DNA of 53,924 nucleotides from Phycisphaerales bacterium (GTDB lineage Bacteria > Planctomycetota > Phycisphaerae > UBA1845): the NCBI GenBank assembly GCA_003597935.1, contig QZJT01000104.1, positions 1 through 53,924 on the forward strand. The letters run 5' to 3'. The position numbers and the translations under genes are program-made. Of this stretch, positions 19,155 to 28,282 are shown in pieces. Numbering within the stretch: the stretch's first letter is position 1; the number at the start of each line of letters is the position of its first letter. The notes below the pieces were generated by a model. It was not told the origin of the DNA and searched no databases. It saw only the letters and a list, made by a program, of their open reading frames with translations.

Positions 19155-19711
19155 ACTTCACCTCCCGGTCCAAAAGAGACTCGCAACCGGCCCGCGACGT
19201 GCAGGCTCGACGTTGCTGGAAAAAGGCGATCATCCCCGACTTGGCTGCTTGAACCTCCGCGACCGCATGTTCGCCCCGGCTCACAACGTCCACCATACTC
19301 TTTTCCGGGCGCGCGAGTCAAGGCGGCGCATGGTGTGCTCGCGTTCTGCCGCTCCTTGCCTTGACCGCCGCGACATCCCGTGGATAAGCTCATGGGGATA
19401 AGTGCCGGGCGACGATATCCAGCGGGAGCCGGTGGCCGATCGTGCGCCTGCTCATGGAAGAGTGGCAGCTTACCCGCGGCACGGAGGCCGGTTCGGACGC
19501 TCCGTACCCTTCCCGCCTCGGGCCGGCTGTCGATCTAACGGATGCAGATTAGCGCCGGTTTTCAACCGGTGGTCCGCCCCCCTTGAAAGGCGGGGCTCGG
19601 AAGGGTGGCACTGGTTTCGGTGTAACACCGGTTCCGATGTGGCAGCGGTTTTCGACCGGTGAACTCCCGGCATGAATGCCGGGGCTCTGGGGAAACCATG
19701 AGGCCCAGCGA
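19155..19711. other. divergent intergenic region with multi-hairpin element before smc
   Basis: About 560 bases between divergent genes. The first 380 hold no feature I can name. From 19553 to 19690 there is a run of short hairpins: CCGGTT-ttc-AACCGG (19555-19569), CCGCC...GGCGG (19574-19593), CGGTGT-a-ACACCG (19618-19630), CGGT...ACCG (about 19646-19659) and CCCGGCAT-ga-ATGCCGGG (19666-19683). It ends just before the smc ribosome site. Confidence 0.6.
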
Positions 19712-22700
19712 GTGTTCCTGAAAAGAATCAGCATGTCGGGCTTCAAGAGCTTCGCCGACCGCGTACACCTCACGTTCGGGCCGGGCGTGACCTGCATCGT
19801 CGGGCCCAACGGGTGCGGCAAGAGCAACGTCGTCGACTCCTTCAAATGGGTCCTCGGCGAGCAATCGGCCAAGTCGCTGCGCGGGCGGCAGATGATGGAC
19901 ATGATCTTCGCCGGCTGCGCCACCCGCCGGGCCGCCAGCGTCGCCCAGGTCGATCTGCTCTTCGACAACGCCGACCGCGCCCTGCCGCTCGACCGTGACG
20001 AGATCACCGTCACCCGCAAGCTCTACCGCTCCGGCGAGAGCGACTACCTGCTCAACCACGAGCCCGCCCGCCTCAAGGACATCCGCGAACTGTTCATGGA
20101 CACCGGCGTGGGCACCGAAGCCTACTCGGTCATCGAGCAGGGCCGCGTCGAACGGCTGGTCCAGTCGAACCCGGTGGACCGCCGCGTCATCTTCGAGGAA
20201 GCGGCCGGGATCAGCAAATACAAGGCCCGCCGCAAGGAGGCCCAGCGCAAGCTTGAACGCACCGAGCAGAACCTCCTCCGCGTGGCCGACATCATTGAAG
20301 AGGTGGAGAAGCGCCTGCGCAGCGTCAAGCTCCAAGCCGGCAAGGCCCGCAGCTTCCAGGAGTACGACCGGCGCCTGCGCGAGCTGCAATCGACGCGGTC
20401 GATGGCCGAATATCACCGCCTGGCCGCGGGCATCCAGGAGAACGCCGCCCGGCAGACGCAGCTTTCCGACGCCGTCACCGAACTGCACGCCCGCATTTCC
20501 CGCTTCGAGGCGGACCAGGCGGAACTGGCCACCCGCGAGGACGGCCTCAATGCCGAGATCGCCGCGGCCGACAACGGCCTGGTGCGGGCCCAGGCCGCCA
20601 TCGGCCATACCCACGAGCGCATCGAGTCGGCCCGGCGCCGCATCGAGGAGCAACAGGCGCTGCTGGCCCGGGCGACGCAGCAGCTCGAGGCGGACACGCA
20701 GAGGATCGCGACCGTCCGCAACGATCTGGACGGCGCCGAGCGCAACGTCACCCACCTTCAGCAGCAGTCCGACATCCTGCACGCCAGGGTGGATGAGAAC
20801 CTGGAGGAAGACCGCCAACTCGCCCGTGAGCTGACGCGGATCCAGGCGGCATTGGAAGACGAGAAGGCCGGCATCGTCGAGCTTCTCCGGCAGACGGCCC
20901 AGGCGCACAACGAGGTGACGCGGCTGAATACGCACCGCGAGTCGCTGCTGCACCAGAAAGGGCGCCTGTCGCAACGGGTGGCGAAGATATCCGAAGAGCT
21001 GCGCGGCTGGTTCGACCAGAAGTCCGCGGCCATAGAGCAACTCCGCGAGATCGAGCGGCTCGTCAACGCCGAGGAGGAGAAACTCGAAGCGAAACGGGCC
21101 GAGGCGGCGCGGATCGACCGCGTCCGCGCCGAGCTGGCCGATCACCTCGCCTCCGCCAGGGAAGCGCGCAGCGCGATGGCTTCGCGGCAGGACGTGCTGC
21201 GCTCGCTGGACGTCAAGATGGACGGCGTCGGGCAGGGGGCGCGGTCGCTGCTGGAAGCGCGGCAGTCGGCCGACGAGGGCAGTCCGTTGTCGGCGATCCG
21301 CGGGCTGGTGGCGGACTTCTTCGAGACCGACATCGAGCACGCCGCCGTGATCGAAGCGGCGCTGGGCGACGCGGACCAGTACCTCGTCGTCGACGACGGG
21401 CTGGCGCTGTTCCACGATCCGCGCCTGCACGAGGGTCTGGCCGGGCGGGTGACGGTGCTGGCGCTGGATCACCTGCCGCCGCTGATCAACGTGCGCAGCT
21501 TCGCCGACCAGCCGGGTTTCATCGCTCACGCCGTCGACTGGGTGCGCACACCCGAGGACATGACGCAGCTCGGCCGGCACTTGCTGGGCAAGACGGTCGT
21601 GGTCCGCACGCTCGCCGACGCGCTGCGGATGATGCGCGACGACCTGTACAACCATCGTTTCGTGACGCTCGACGGCCAGATCGTCGAGCCGGACGGGCGG
21701 GTCAGCGTCGGCCCGGCCGCCTCCACGGCCGGGCTGATCTCGCGGAAGAGCGAGCTGCGCGACCTGGCCGTGCGGCTGGAAGAAGTCGACGAACGCATCA
21801 CCACGCTGGCCGATCAGCTCAACCGCACCCAGGCGGAGGCGGACCACGTGCTGGAAGTGCAGCAGCAGTTGCGCTCGTCCATCCACGCCGCCCAGACCTC
21901 GGCCGTCGAGGCGCGGGCCGGGTTGCAGAGCATCGAGGAGTCCATCCGCCGCCTGAGCAGCGAACGGCCGCTGATCGAGAGCGAAGTGGCCATGCTCGAA
22001 CGGCAGATGGACGAGGCCCTGGCCCGCAGCGCCGAACGCCGCGCCGCCCTGGAGGGCATGGAGCGGGAAAACGCCGACCGCGAGGCGGCCGTGCAGCGCT
22101 TGCAGGACCGGATCGACCAGACGGTCGAGAAGCGGCAGGCGTGCCAGTCGCGGCTGACCGAGATGCGGGTCGAACTGGGCCAGCTCGGCGAGAAGCGCCG
22201 CACCATGACCGAGCGCGTCGCCCAACTGCGCACCGCGGCCGGCGAGCTGGAGGAGGCGGTGCAGGGCTGGCGGCGGGACCTGGAGCAGTGCCAGCTTCGC
22301 ATCGCGGACTCGCAGCGGCAGATCGTCGAGGGCGACGCCGAACTGCACCGGCTGGAAGCGGAGTCTGCGCGGCTGGAGGCGCTGGGCGCGGAGCTTCGCC
22401 GCCGCCGCGAACTGATGCGGCTGGAACTCGAGACGCTGAGCGAGTCCGTCAAGACCGCCCGCAACGACTTGCAGGATACGGAGACCTCGCTCCACCAGGT
22501 GCAGATGGCCCTGGCGGAGGCGAAGGTCCGCCGCGACGACCTGGTCGCCCGCACGCTGGACGAACTCGGCGTCGACCTCGTCGCACAATACGAATCATAC
22601 GAATACGCAGAGGCCGACTGGGCGGCGGTCGAAGCGGAAATCGCCGAGCTGCGCCAGAAGATACAGCGGCTGGGCAACGTCAACCTGGACGCCATCGCGG

Positions 22701-23281
22701 AGCTGGAAGAGCTGGAACAGCGGGACGCGTTTCTGACCGGCCAGCGCGACGACCTGACCGAGTCCGCCCACCAGCTCCAGCAGCTCATAGAAAAGCTCAA
22801 CGCCGAGTCGCAGCAGCGCTTCCAGGAGACGTTCGACCAGATCCGCGAGCACTTCCGAGGCCTCTTCCGCAGGCTGTTCGGCGGCGGCAAGGCGGACATC
22901 GTGCTGGAGAACCCGGAAGACGTGCTGGAAAGCGGCGTCGAGATCGTCGCCCAGCCGCCCGGCAAGGAGCTTCAGAGCATCTCACTGATGTCCGGCGGCG
23001 AAAAGAGCATGACCGCCATCGCCATGATGATGAGCATCTTCAAAAGCCGCCCGTCGCCGTTCGCCATCCTGGACGAAGTGGACGCCGCCCTGGACGAGGC
23101 CAACAACGAGCGCTTCAACCAGATCGTGCGCGAGTTCGTGGAACACTCCCAGTTCATCGTCATCACCCACTCCCGCCGCACCATGACCATCGCCGACCAC
23201 CTGTACGGCATCACCATGCAGGAGCCGGGGATTTCGACGCTGGTGAGCGTGCAGCTCGAGAGCATGGCGGAGGTGGCGTAG
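19712..23281 (+). CDS. smc: chromosome segregation ATPase SMC
   Basis: 1,189 residues, full family length. Homodimeric condensin ATPase that organises and helps segregate the chromosome. Walker A GPNGCGKSN is near residue 33. Long coiled coils flank a hinge (about residues 510-640, with SPLSAIRGLVADFFETD). The C-terminal head has the signature LMSGGEKSMTAIAM and Walker B PFAILDEVDAALDEAN. The GTG at 19712 (VFLKRISMSGFKSFAD) is chosen because SMC proteins begin at this motif and a GAGG lies 8 bases upstream. An ATG at 19676 would add 12 residues from a hairpin repeat. No scpA or scpB is adjacent. Confidence 0.95.
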   Translation: MFLKRISMSGFKSFADRVHLTFGPGVTCIVGPNGCGKSNVVDSFKWVLGEQSAKSLRGRQMMDMIFAGCATRRAASVAQVDLLFDNADRALPLDRDEITVTRKLYRSGESDYLLNHEPARLKDIRELFMDTGVGTEAYSVIEQGRVERLVQSNPVDRRVIFEEAAGISKYKARRKEAQRKLERTEQNLLRVADIIEEVEKRLRSVKLQAGKARSFQEYDRRLRELQSTRSMAEYHRLAAGIQENAARQTQLSDAVTELHARISRFEADQAELATREDGLNAEIAAADNGLVRAQAAIGHTHERIESARRRIEEQQALLARATQQLEADTQRIATVRNDLDGAERNVTHLQQQSDILHARVDENLEEDRQLARELTRIQAALEDEKAGIVELLRQTAQAHNEVTRLNTHRESLLHQKGRLSQRVAKISEELRGWFDQKSAAIEQLREIERLVNAEEEKLEAKRAEAARIDRVRAELADHLASAREARSAMASRQDVLRSLDVKMDGVGQGARSLLEARQSADEGSPLSAIRGLVADFFETDIEHAAVIEAALGDADQYLVVDDGLALFHDPRLHEGLAGRVTVLALDHLPPLINVRSFADQPGFIAHAVDWVRTPEDMTQLGRHLLGKTVVVRTLADALRMMRDDLYNHRFVTLDGQIVEPDGRVSVGPAASTAGLISRKSELRDLAVRLEEVDERITTLADQLNRTQAEADHVLEVQQQLRSSIHAAQTSAVEARAGLQSIEESIRRLSSERPLIESEVAMLERQMDEALARSAERRAALEGMERENADREAAVQRLQDRIDQTVEKRQACQSRLTEMRVELGQLGEKRRTMTERVAQLRTAAGELEEAVQGWRRDLEQCQLRIADSQRQIVEGDAELHRLEAESARLEALGAELRRRRELMRLELETLSESVKTARNDLQDTETSLHQVQMALAEAKVRRDDLVARTLDELGVDLVAQYESYEYAEADWAAVEAEIAELRQKIQRLGNVNLDAIAELEELEQRDAFLTGQRDDLTESAHQLQQLIEKLNAESQQRFQETFDQIREHFRGLFRRLFGGGKADIVLENPEDVLESGVEIVAQPPGKELQSISLMSGGEKSMTAIAMMMSIFKSRPSPFAILDEVDAALDEANNERFNQIVREFVEHSQFIVITHSRRTMTIADHLYGITMQEPGISTLVSVQLESMAEVA

Positions 23282-23331
23282 ACGGAGGTGGCTACAATCG
23301 GGGTCAGGAGAGTGAGTCGGAACAACGCAGC

Positions 23332-23565
23332 ATGGACACGTCTGACCTCATCGTCCGCGATCCCAGGATCTGCGGCGGACAGGCCGTCATCCGAGGGACG
23401 CGGGTGACCCTTCGGACGATCCTCGCCAGCCTGGCGGATGGCGACGGTGTAGAGCAGATCGTCCGCTCGTTTCCCACGGTGACAGAAGCGCAGGTTCGCG
23501 CGGTGATCGCCGTCGCTGCAACCGCCGCCGACGATGACTTGCCTCTCCCTGGAGCGCAAATATGA
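23332..23565 (+). CDS. DUF433 antitoxin-like protein, orphan
   Basis: 77 residues. It matches the DUF433 pattern: LIVRDPRICGGQAVIRGTRV near the N terminus, followed by a small winged-helix-like region (SLADGDGVEQIVRSFPTVTE). DUF433 proteins are often the antitoxin partners of DUF5615/PIN-like toxins encoded immediately downstream. Here the following 200 bases show no such toxin: the next ATG (23562) gives only a nine-residue frame. The gene is therefore an orphan. It lies 50 bases after smc, with a weak ribosome site. Confidence 0.8.
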   Translation: MDTSDLIVRDPRICGGQAVIRGTRVTLRTILASLADGDGVEQIVRSFPTVTEAQVRAVIAVAATAADDDLPLPGAQI

Positions 23566-23690
23566 GCGGTTTATTCGCCACGTTCTCTTGAGTGTGAGTG
23601 CATTATCGAGCGAGTGCGCCCTCCTGCGTTGAGTTTGTATCAAACTGTGTATTGTGTTGTGAGAGCTGAGCGCCCACGTGCCGCCGGCGT

Positions 23691-23714
23691 ACCGCGGGCT
23701 TCAGCCCGCGCGGA
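23691..23714. repeat. dispersed palindromic element, copy 5
   Basis: ACCGCGGGCTTCAGCCCGCG plus CGGA, in the gap upstream of the crotonase gene. Confidence 0.82.
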
Positions 23715-23781
23715 TTCTCCGGTCCCGCCGTGGCTGCGATTCGCACCTATCACAAAGGCGCTATGATGCACGGGAGATACC

Positions 23782-24567
23782 ATGCCTGACCATGTCGACA
23801 CCACTTTGACCGGCGCCGTCGCGCGCGTCACGCTTCACCGCCCGAACCTGCACAACGCTTTCAATGACGACGTGATCGCCGAGATATCGACCGCCTTCAA
23901 GGAGGCGGGCGAAAACAACGACGTTCGCGTCGTCGTGCTGTGCAGCGAGGGCAAGTCGTTCTGCGCCGGCGCCGACGTGAACTGGATGCGGCGGATGGTC
24001 GAGTATTCGTTCGAGGACAACGTGGCCGACGCGCTGCGCCTGTCCAATATGTTGCGGACCATCCGCGAGTGCCCCAAACCCGTCATCGCCCGCGTCCACG
24101 GGACGTGCATCGGGGGGGGGGTCGGGCTGGCGGCGGCCTGCGACGTGGTCGCGTCGGTGAAGTCGGCGGTGTTCTCGCTCAGCGAGGTGAAACTCGGCAT
24201 CGCCCCCGCCGTGATCTCGCCCTTCGTGACCGAGCGCCTCGGTCCGGGCGCGATGCGGCGCTATGCGCTCACCGCCGAACGGTTCGACGCCGACGAGGCG
24301 CGCCGGATCGGACTGGTCGATGAAGTCTTCGAGACGGTCGACGCCCTGGACGCGTGGATCGACGCGACGTGCCGGGCGATCCTGGGCAACGGCCCGCGCG
24401 CCGTGGCGGCGTGTAAGCGCATTCTCAGCACCGTGGCCGGCGCGGACTGGGACCACTTGCAAACCGTCACGGCGCGGACCATCGCCGAACTGCGGGCGTC
24501 ACCCGAGGGACAGGACGGCTTGCGGGCGTTCCTGGAGAAGCGCAAACCGGGATGGGTGAGTGATTGA
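23782..24567 (+). CDS. enoyl-CoA hydratase family, probably methylglutaconyl-CoA hydratase
   Basis: 261 residues, normal crotonase length. Visible are the first oxyanion-hole region EGKSFCAGADVNWM (about residues 54-67) and the crotonase signature IARVHGTCIGGGVGLAAACD (about 101-120). The segment SLSEVKLGIAPAVISPFV resembles 3-methylglutaconyl-CoA hydratases of leucine breakdown more than general enoyl-CoA hydratases. The substrate assignment is an inference; no leucine-degradation neighbours are present. A run of ten G bases (24112-24121) encodes the GGG of the signature. The ATG at 23782 is preceded by GGGAGA. Confidence 0.8.
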   Translation: MPDHVDTTLTGAVARVTLHRPNLHNAFNDDVIAEISTAFKEAGENNDVRVVVLCSEGKSFCAGADVNWMRRMVEYSFEDNVADALRLSNMLRTIRECPKPVIARVHGTCIGGGVGLAAACDVVASVKSAVFSLSEVKLGIAPAVISPFVTERLGPGAMRRYALTAERFDADEARRIGLVDEVFETVDALDAWIDATCRAILGNGPRAVAACKRILSTVAGADWDHLQTVTARTIAELRASPEGQDGLRAFLEKRKPGWVSD

Positions 24568-24574
24568 ATAACCG

Positions 24575-24637
24575 AGGTCCAAGGTCGAAGGTCGAAGGTC
24601 GAAGGTCCAAGGTCCAAGGTCGAAGGTCGAAGGTCCA
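24575..24637. repeat. 7-bp tandem repeat AGGTC(C/G)A, nine copies
   Basis: Nine contiguous units of AGGTCCA or AGGTCGA begin 7 bases after the crotonase stop codon. Confidence 0.93.
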
Positions 24638-25036
24638 GTGGCGAATGGGGAGTGACCCATGAGGGACCCCAAATCATGTGTGGCACGCAGTTTTCGGCCC
24701 GGGAGGGGCCGGGGACCGGTGCCACGGGTGGAGCGAAGCGGAGCCCGCGGTCGGCCGTCCCGCCGCGCGGGGTCCGCACCGAAGCGACGCCACGTCCGAC
24801 CTTGACACCGACGTCGTGCTCATCGAAGGCGTCTTTGTTTTTTCAGGCCCGGCGCGATAGACTCTGCGGTACCGGCGGCTGCACGAAGGGACGCGGCCGC
24901 TTGGCGGCGCCGGGGTTGCCGGCCGTGTGGGCGGCCGGGCGACGCCGCTAACGGGTGGACGGGCCGCCCGGCCGGTCTTTGCGCTGGGACGTCTCGGCAA
25001 GGACGTTCCGGATCGTTCCCGACGGGAGGAGGAACC
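24638..25036. other. intergenic region before sugar dehydrogenase gene
   Basis: About 400 bases with no gene. It holds a GGCCCGGGAGGGGCC hairpin near 24698 and otherwise GC-rich sequence without a recognised motif. The promoter of the 25037 gene should be here but cannot be placed. Confidence 0.4.
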
Positions 25037-26485
25037 ATGAGAATCGACACTTGCCTTCGAACGCTAACGTCGCTGGCCGCATCGGCGCCGCTGCTGTGGG
25101 CGTCCGCTGTGCAGGCTCAACGGCTGACGACGGAACGGGTCGCGGTCGGCCTGAACGGATCGCTCTTCGTCACGGCTCCGCCCGGTGACACGCAGCGGCT
25201 CTTCATCGCGGTCAAGGACGGGCAGATCCTGATTCTGGATCTGACGAAGGGCGAGATCCTGCCGACGCCTTTCATCGACATCGCGGTCGAGAGTTTCGCC
25301 GAACAGGGCCTTCTGGGGCTGGCTTTCCACCCGGACTACGAACAAACCGGCCACTTCTTCGTCCACTATTCGCGGCCCGGCGACGGCAACACCGTGGTGG
25401 CCCGTTACACAGTGTCGGACAAGGACCCCAACGTGGCCGATCCGAACAGCGCCGTGCAGCTTTTCGTCATCGACCAGCCCCACGACAACCACAACGGCGG
25501 CTGGATCGGCTTCGGTCCGCGCGACGGATATCTGTACGTCGCGATGGGCGACGGCGGCAGCGGCGACGATCCGGACGATCGGGCGCAGAATATCGACGAC
25601 CTGCTCGGCAAGATGCTGCGCATCGACGTGAACGGCGACGACTTCCCGGAAGATCCGCACAACAACTACGCCATCCCGCCGACCAACCCGTTCGTCGGCC
25701 GGGAAGGACGCGACGAAATCTGGGCTTTGGGTCTGCGCAACCCGTGGCGCTGCAGCTTCGACCGCCTTACCGGCGATCTCTACGTTGGCGACGTCGGTCA
25801 GGAGGCCCGTGAGGAGATCGACTTCCAGCCCGGCGATAGCCGCGGCGGCGAGAACTACGGCTGGAAATGCGAGGAGGGCACGATCTGCGGCGATGAGCCG
25901 AGCCGCTTCTGCAAGTGTGGCGACGAGAACCTGGTGCCGCCGATCCTGGATCTGGAGCGCTCCGACGCGCGCTGCATCAGCGGCGGGTACGTTTACCGCG
26001 GCTCCGCCATTCCCGCCCTGGCCGGGACCTACTTCTTTGCCGACTACCTCACGCGCCGCGTCTGGTCGTTGCGCTACGACGGGCGCGAGGTTTCTGAGTT
26101 TACCGATCGCACCGAGGAATTGAGCAGCCCGGGCTATGACTTGCGGGCGCTGGCGTCATTCGGGGAGGACGCCCGCGGCGAAGTCTACATCTGCTCGACG
26201 CGCGGCGAGATCTACCGGATCGTCGCCGCCGGCCCGGCCTGCGAAGACATCAGGAAGCTGAAGGCTGACTGCAACGGCCGTGGCCGCGTCAACGCCGTCG
26301 TCAGGCTCAAGAACAAGCTGTACGACGGGCAATCCGTGACCCTCGCCGTCGGCGACGAGGAGTACGAAGTCGACATCCGCGGCAGGAAGGCGAAGCTCAA
26401 AGTGTGCTGCTCGCAGGGCGTCGTCACGGTCGAACTGCGCGATCCCCAGGAGTGCAGGCCGCCGGTGGACGTGGAGTGTCCGTAG
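25037..26485 (+). CDS. secreted PQQ-dependent sugar dehydrogenase-like protein with 6-Cys tail
   Basis: 482 residues; ATG after GAGGAGGAACC. A signal peptide (residues 1-27, ending VQAQ) is followed by a soluble glucose/sorbosone dehydrogenase beta-propeller: GLLGLAFHPDYEQTGHFFVH, HNGGWIGFGPRDGYLYVAMG, DGGSGDDPDDRAQN, LGLRNPWRCSFD, GDVGQEAREEID, GGENYGWKCEEG. These match the Ca/PQQ-binding family, which oxidises sugars in the periplasm; the actual substrate is unknown. Residues 402-482 are an extra domain with six cysteines (CEDIRKLKADC at its start, KVCC in the middle, DVECP at the end), repeated in the 44884 gene product and probably a surface or secretion module. Confidence 0.85.
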   Translation: MRIDTCLRTLTSLAASAPLLWASAVQAQRLTTERVAVGLNGSLFVTAPPGDTQRLFIAVKDGQILILDLTKGEILPTPFIDIAVESFAEQGLLGLAFHPDYEQTGHFFVHYSRPGDGNTVVARYTVSDKDPNVADPNSAVQLFVIDQPHDNHNGGWIGFGPRDGYLYVAMGDGGSGDDPDDRAQNIDDLLGKMLRIDVNGDDFPEDPHNNYAIPPTNPFVGREGRDEIWALGLRNPWRCSFDRLTGDLYVGDVGQEAREEIDFQPGDSRGGENYGWKCEEGTICGDEPSRFCKCGDENLVPPILDLERSDARCISGGYVYRGSAIPALAGTYFFADYLTRRVWSLRYDGREVSEFTDRTEELSSPGYDLRALASFGEDARGEVYICSTRGEIYRIVAAGPACEDIRKLKADCNGRGRVNAVVRLKNKLYDGQSVTLAVGDEEYEVDIRGRKAKLKVCCSQGVVTVELRDPQECRPPVDVECP

Positions 26486-26529
26486 GCCCTGCGGGCGGGT
26501 ATGGGCGGAATTCAGCTTGAGCCATCCGT

Positions 26530-27300
26530 ATGACGATTCAGACTTTCGCCGTCCTGCGTCAGATACCGAACGGCGACGCGATTCCTCGGCGTAACCGATC
26601 GGCCACCCAGCGGCAGTACGCCCGTGCCGCGCTCGATGAGTCCGCGCGGCTCGCCGGCCTGCCGACGCACCGTTGGAGCCAGGACGCCGACGGCGTTCCA
26701 GTTTTTGAGGCCGACATCTACTGGTCCTACGCTCACAAGCCGCGTTGGGTGGCCGCAGCGGCGTCGGCCCAGCCGGTCGGCATCGACATCGAGCACGTCG
26801 TCCCCCGCCGCCTCGAGATGCTCGACGAAGTCGCAACGGCCGCAGAATGGGCGATCGTGGAAGGATCCCTCGCGACGAATGACGTGGCGCGTTCCGGCGG
26901 ACCGCGTCATTCGGGTGGACCGCCACCTCTGGGCGAACGGCTGCCATGCGAGTTGCGGGCTTCAACCCGCGCGGAGCCGCAGGTGGGTGCTTCATTACGC
27001 GGCTCGAACGGCCCGACCGCCTTGCTCGAAGCCCGAATCGATCAAACGGCGTCCACCGGCGATCCCTGGCAAGTCTTCCATCACGTCTGGACCGCCAAGG
27101 AAGCGATCCTCAAGGCCCATCGCGTCGGGATCGGCCGCATGGACGACTGCACGATCTGCGGCGCCCTGCCCGCCGGCGATGGTCTGCGGGTGCGATTCGA
27201 ATGCGCCGACTGGCTCGTGCGGTTCCATCGCCATGCCGACCACGTGGCGGCCGTGGCCACGCGCCATGGCGGCGTCGCGTACCGGATCATGCCGGGATAA
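26530..27300 (+). CDS. 4'-phosphopantetheinyl transferase (Sfp type) with internal insert
   Basis: 256 residues. It would transfer phosphopantetheine from CoA to carrier proteins. Core motifs are WSYAHKPRWVAAAAS, GIDIEHVVPRRLEML (Mg-binding Asp and Glu) and VWTAKEAILKAHRVGIG (second Glu and Lys). Between the GIDIE and WTAKEA motifs this protein has about 60 residues more than usual, rich in Gly, Ser, Arg and Pro. Part of it (LRASTRAEPQ) is encoded by the dispersed palindrome at 26952. The frame stays open. If translated, the insert would form a surface loop; the activity is uncertain. The ribosome site at 26530 is weak. Confidence 0.78.
   Translation: MTIQTFAVLRQIPNGDAIPRRNRSATQRQYARAALDESARLAGLPTHRWSQDADGVPVFEADIYWSYAHKPRWVAAAASAQPVGIDIEHVVPRRLEMLDEVATAAEWAIVEGSLATNDVARSGGPRHSGGPPPLGERLPCELRASTRAEPQVGASLRGSNGPTALLEARIDQTASTGDPWQVFHHVWTAKEAILKAHRVGIGRMDDCTICGALPAGDGLRVRFECADWLVRFHRHADHVAAVATRHGGVAYRIMPG
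26952..26975. repeat. dispersed palindromic element, copy 6 (inside coding frame)
   Basis: GTTGCGGGCTTCAACCCGCG plus CGGA. The symmetric TTGCGGG/CCCGC change keeps partial pairing. It lies within the open frame of the phosphopantetheinyl transferase. Confidence 0.75.
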
Positions 27301-27444
27301 TCCCGGGACAGCCGCGACCCGGCGCTACAAGCGCCGCGGCCTCTCGCAGCCGCCCCGGCCGGTCGCTACCATACCCGCTCGTCTGGGATGGGCCGGCTTC
27401 AGCGGCGCTACCCTGCACTTATTCGTGCTTGAGGCGTTAACTCC

Positions 27445-28218
27445 GTGGGCGTCGGCATCGGCGGACTGGCCATCCTGATCATCGCCGCTCTGGCCACCAG
27501 CGCCCTGTCCGCCGTGATCGGCATGGGCGGCGGGATTCTCATGCTCGCGGTGCTGTTCTCCTTCCTGGAGCACGGCGAGGCCATCCCCGCCCACGCGGCC
27601 ATCCAGATCTGCAGCAACGGCTCGCGGGTGCTGGTCTATCTGCGCAACGTCCATTGGGGCACCATCCGGCGGTTCGCGTTCGGCGCCCTGCCCGGCAGCG
27701 CGGCCGGGTGCCTCTTCCTCTGGAAGCTGGGCGAACTCGGAGCGGAGAAAGATCCGTACCTGAAGATGGCGGTCGGGATCTACGTGCTGGCGGCCACCTT
27801 CCTGCCCAAGCCGAAGAAGCAGGTCACTTCCTTCAAGTGGTGGGACTTCCCGCTGCTGGGGTTTGTTGCGGGGACCGCGTCACTGACGGTCGGCGCCATC
27901 GGCCCGTTGATCGCGCCCCTGTTCGCCCGAAGGGACTACGTCAAGGAGAAGCTCATTGCCACCAAGGCCGTCTGCCAGCTCAGCCTGCACGTGCTGAAGA
28001 TCCCGGCGTTCCTCCTGCTGGGCACGTTCGAGTGGAAGGAACTGAGCCTTTTGACCCTGTGTCTGATGGTGGTCGTCGTCCCGGGCACGTTTCTGGGCAA
28101 GCGGGTTCAACGGCACGTCTCCGCCGGCCTGTTCGTGACGCTCTACCGGATCGCGCTGACGGTGGCGGGCGTGAAGGTCCTGTCCCATGACGGCCTCTAC
28201 AAGCTGCTGCAAAGCTGA
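27445..28218 (+). CDS. TauE/SafE-family sulfite/anion exporter-like membrane protein
   Basis: 257 residues, GTG start. Two repeated halves of hydrophobic helices typify the TauE/SafE (DUF81) family: first half AALATSALSAVIGMGGGILM, second half VAGTASLTVGAIGPLIAPLF. The second half ends with a short helix and the polar tail SHDGLYKLLQS. Family members export sulfite or organosulfur anions across the inner membrane; the substrate cannot be told from this sequence. It stands alone between repeat-rich gaps. Confidence 0.83.
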   Translation: MGVGIGGLAILIIAALATSALSAVIGMGGGILMLAVLFSFLEHGEAIPAHAAIQICSNGSRVLVYLRNVHWGTIRRFAFGALPGSAAGCLFLWKLGELGAEKDPYLKMAVGIYVLAATFLPKPKKQVTSFKWWDFPLLGFVAGTASLTVGAIGPLIAPLFARRDYVKEKLIATKAVCQLSLHVLKIPAFLLLGTFEWKELSLLTLCLMVVVVPGTFLGKRVQRHVSAGLFVTLYRIALTVAGVKVLSHDGLYKLLQS

Positions 28219-28236
28219 AGCCGCCACGGACCGCTT

Positions 28237-28282
28237 CAGGTCCATTCAGTCCGTGCAGTCCATCCAGTCCATTCCGTCCATT
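28237..28282. repeat. 9-bp tandem repeat CAGTCCATT, about five copies
   Basis: Units CAGGTCCATT, CAGTCCGTG, CAGTCCATC, CAGTCCATT and CCGTCCATT lie in the 310-base gap between the TauE-like gene and ispA. The rest of the gap shows nothing I recognise. Confidence 0.85.

Noticed and set aside
19562..22588. Open frame of about 1,000 codons antisense to smc
   Set aside because: Shadow frame of a high-GC gene; no domain, no start signal, low-complexity composition.
23562..23640. Toxin partner for the DUF433 gene
   Set aside because: The ATG at 23562 gives a stop after nine codons, and other frames lack the MKFLLDEN-type toxin start.
24652..24951. Small plus-strand frame between crotonase and sugar dehydrogenase
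   Set aside because: No ribosome site, biased composition and no recognisable domain; treated as intergenic.
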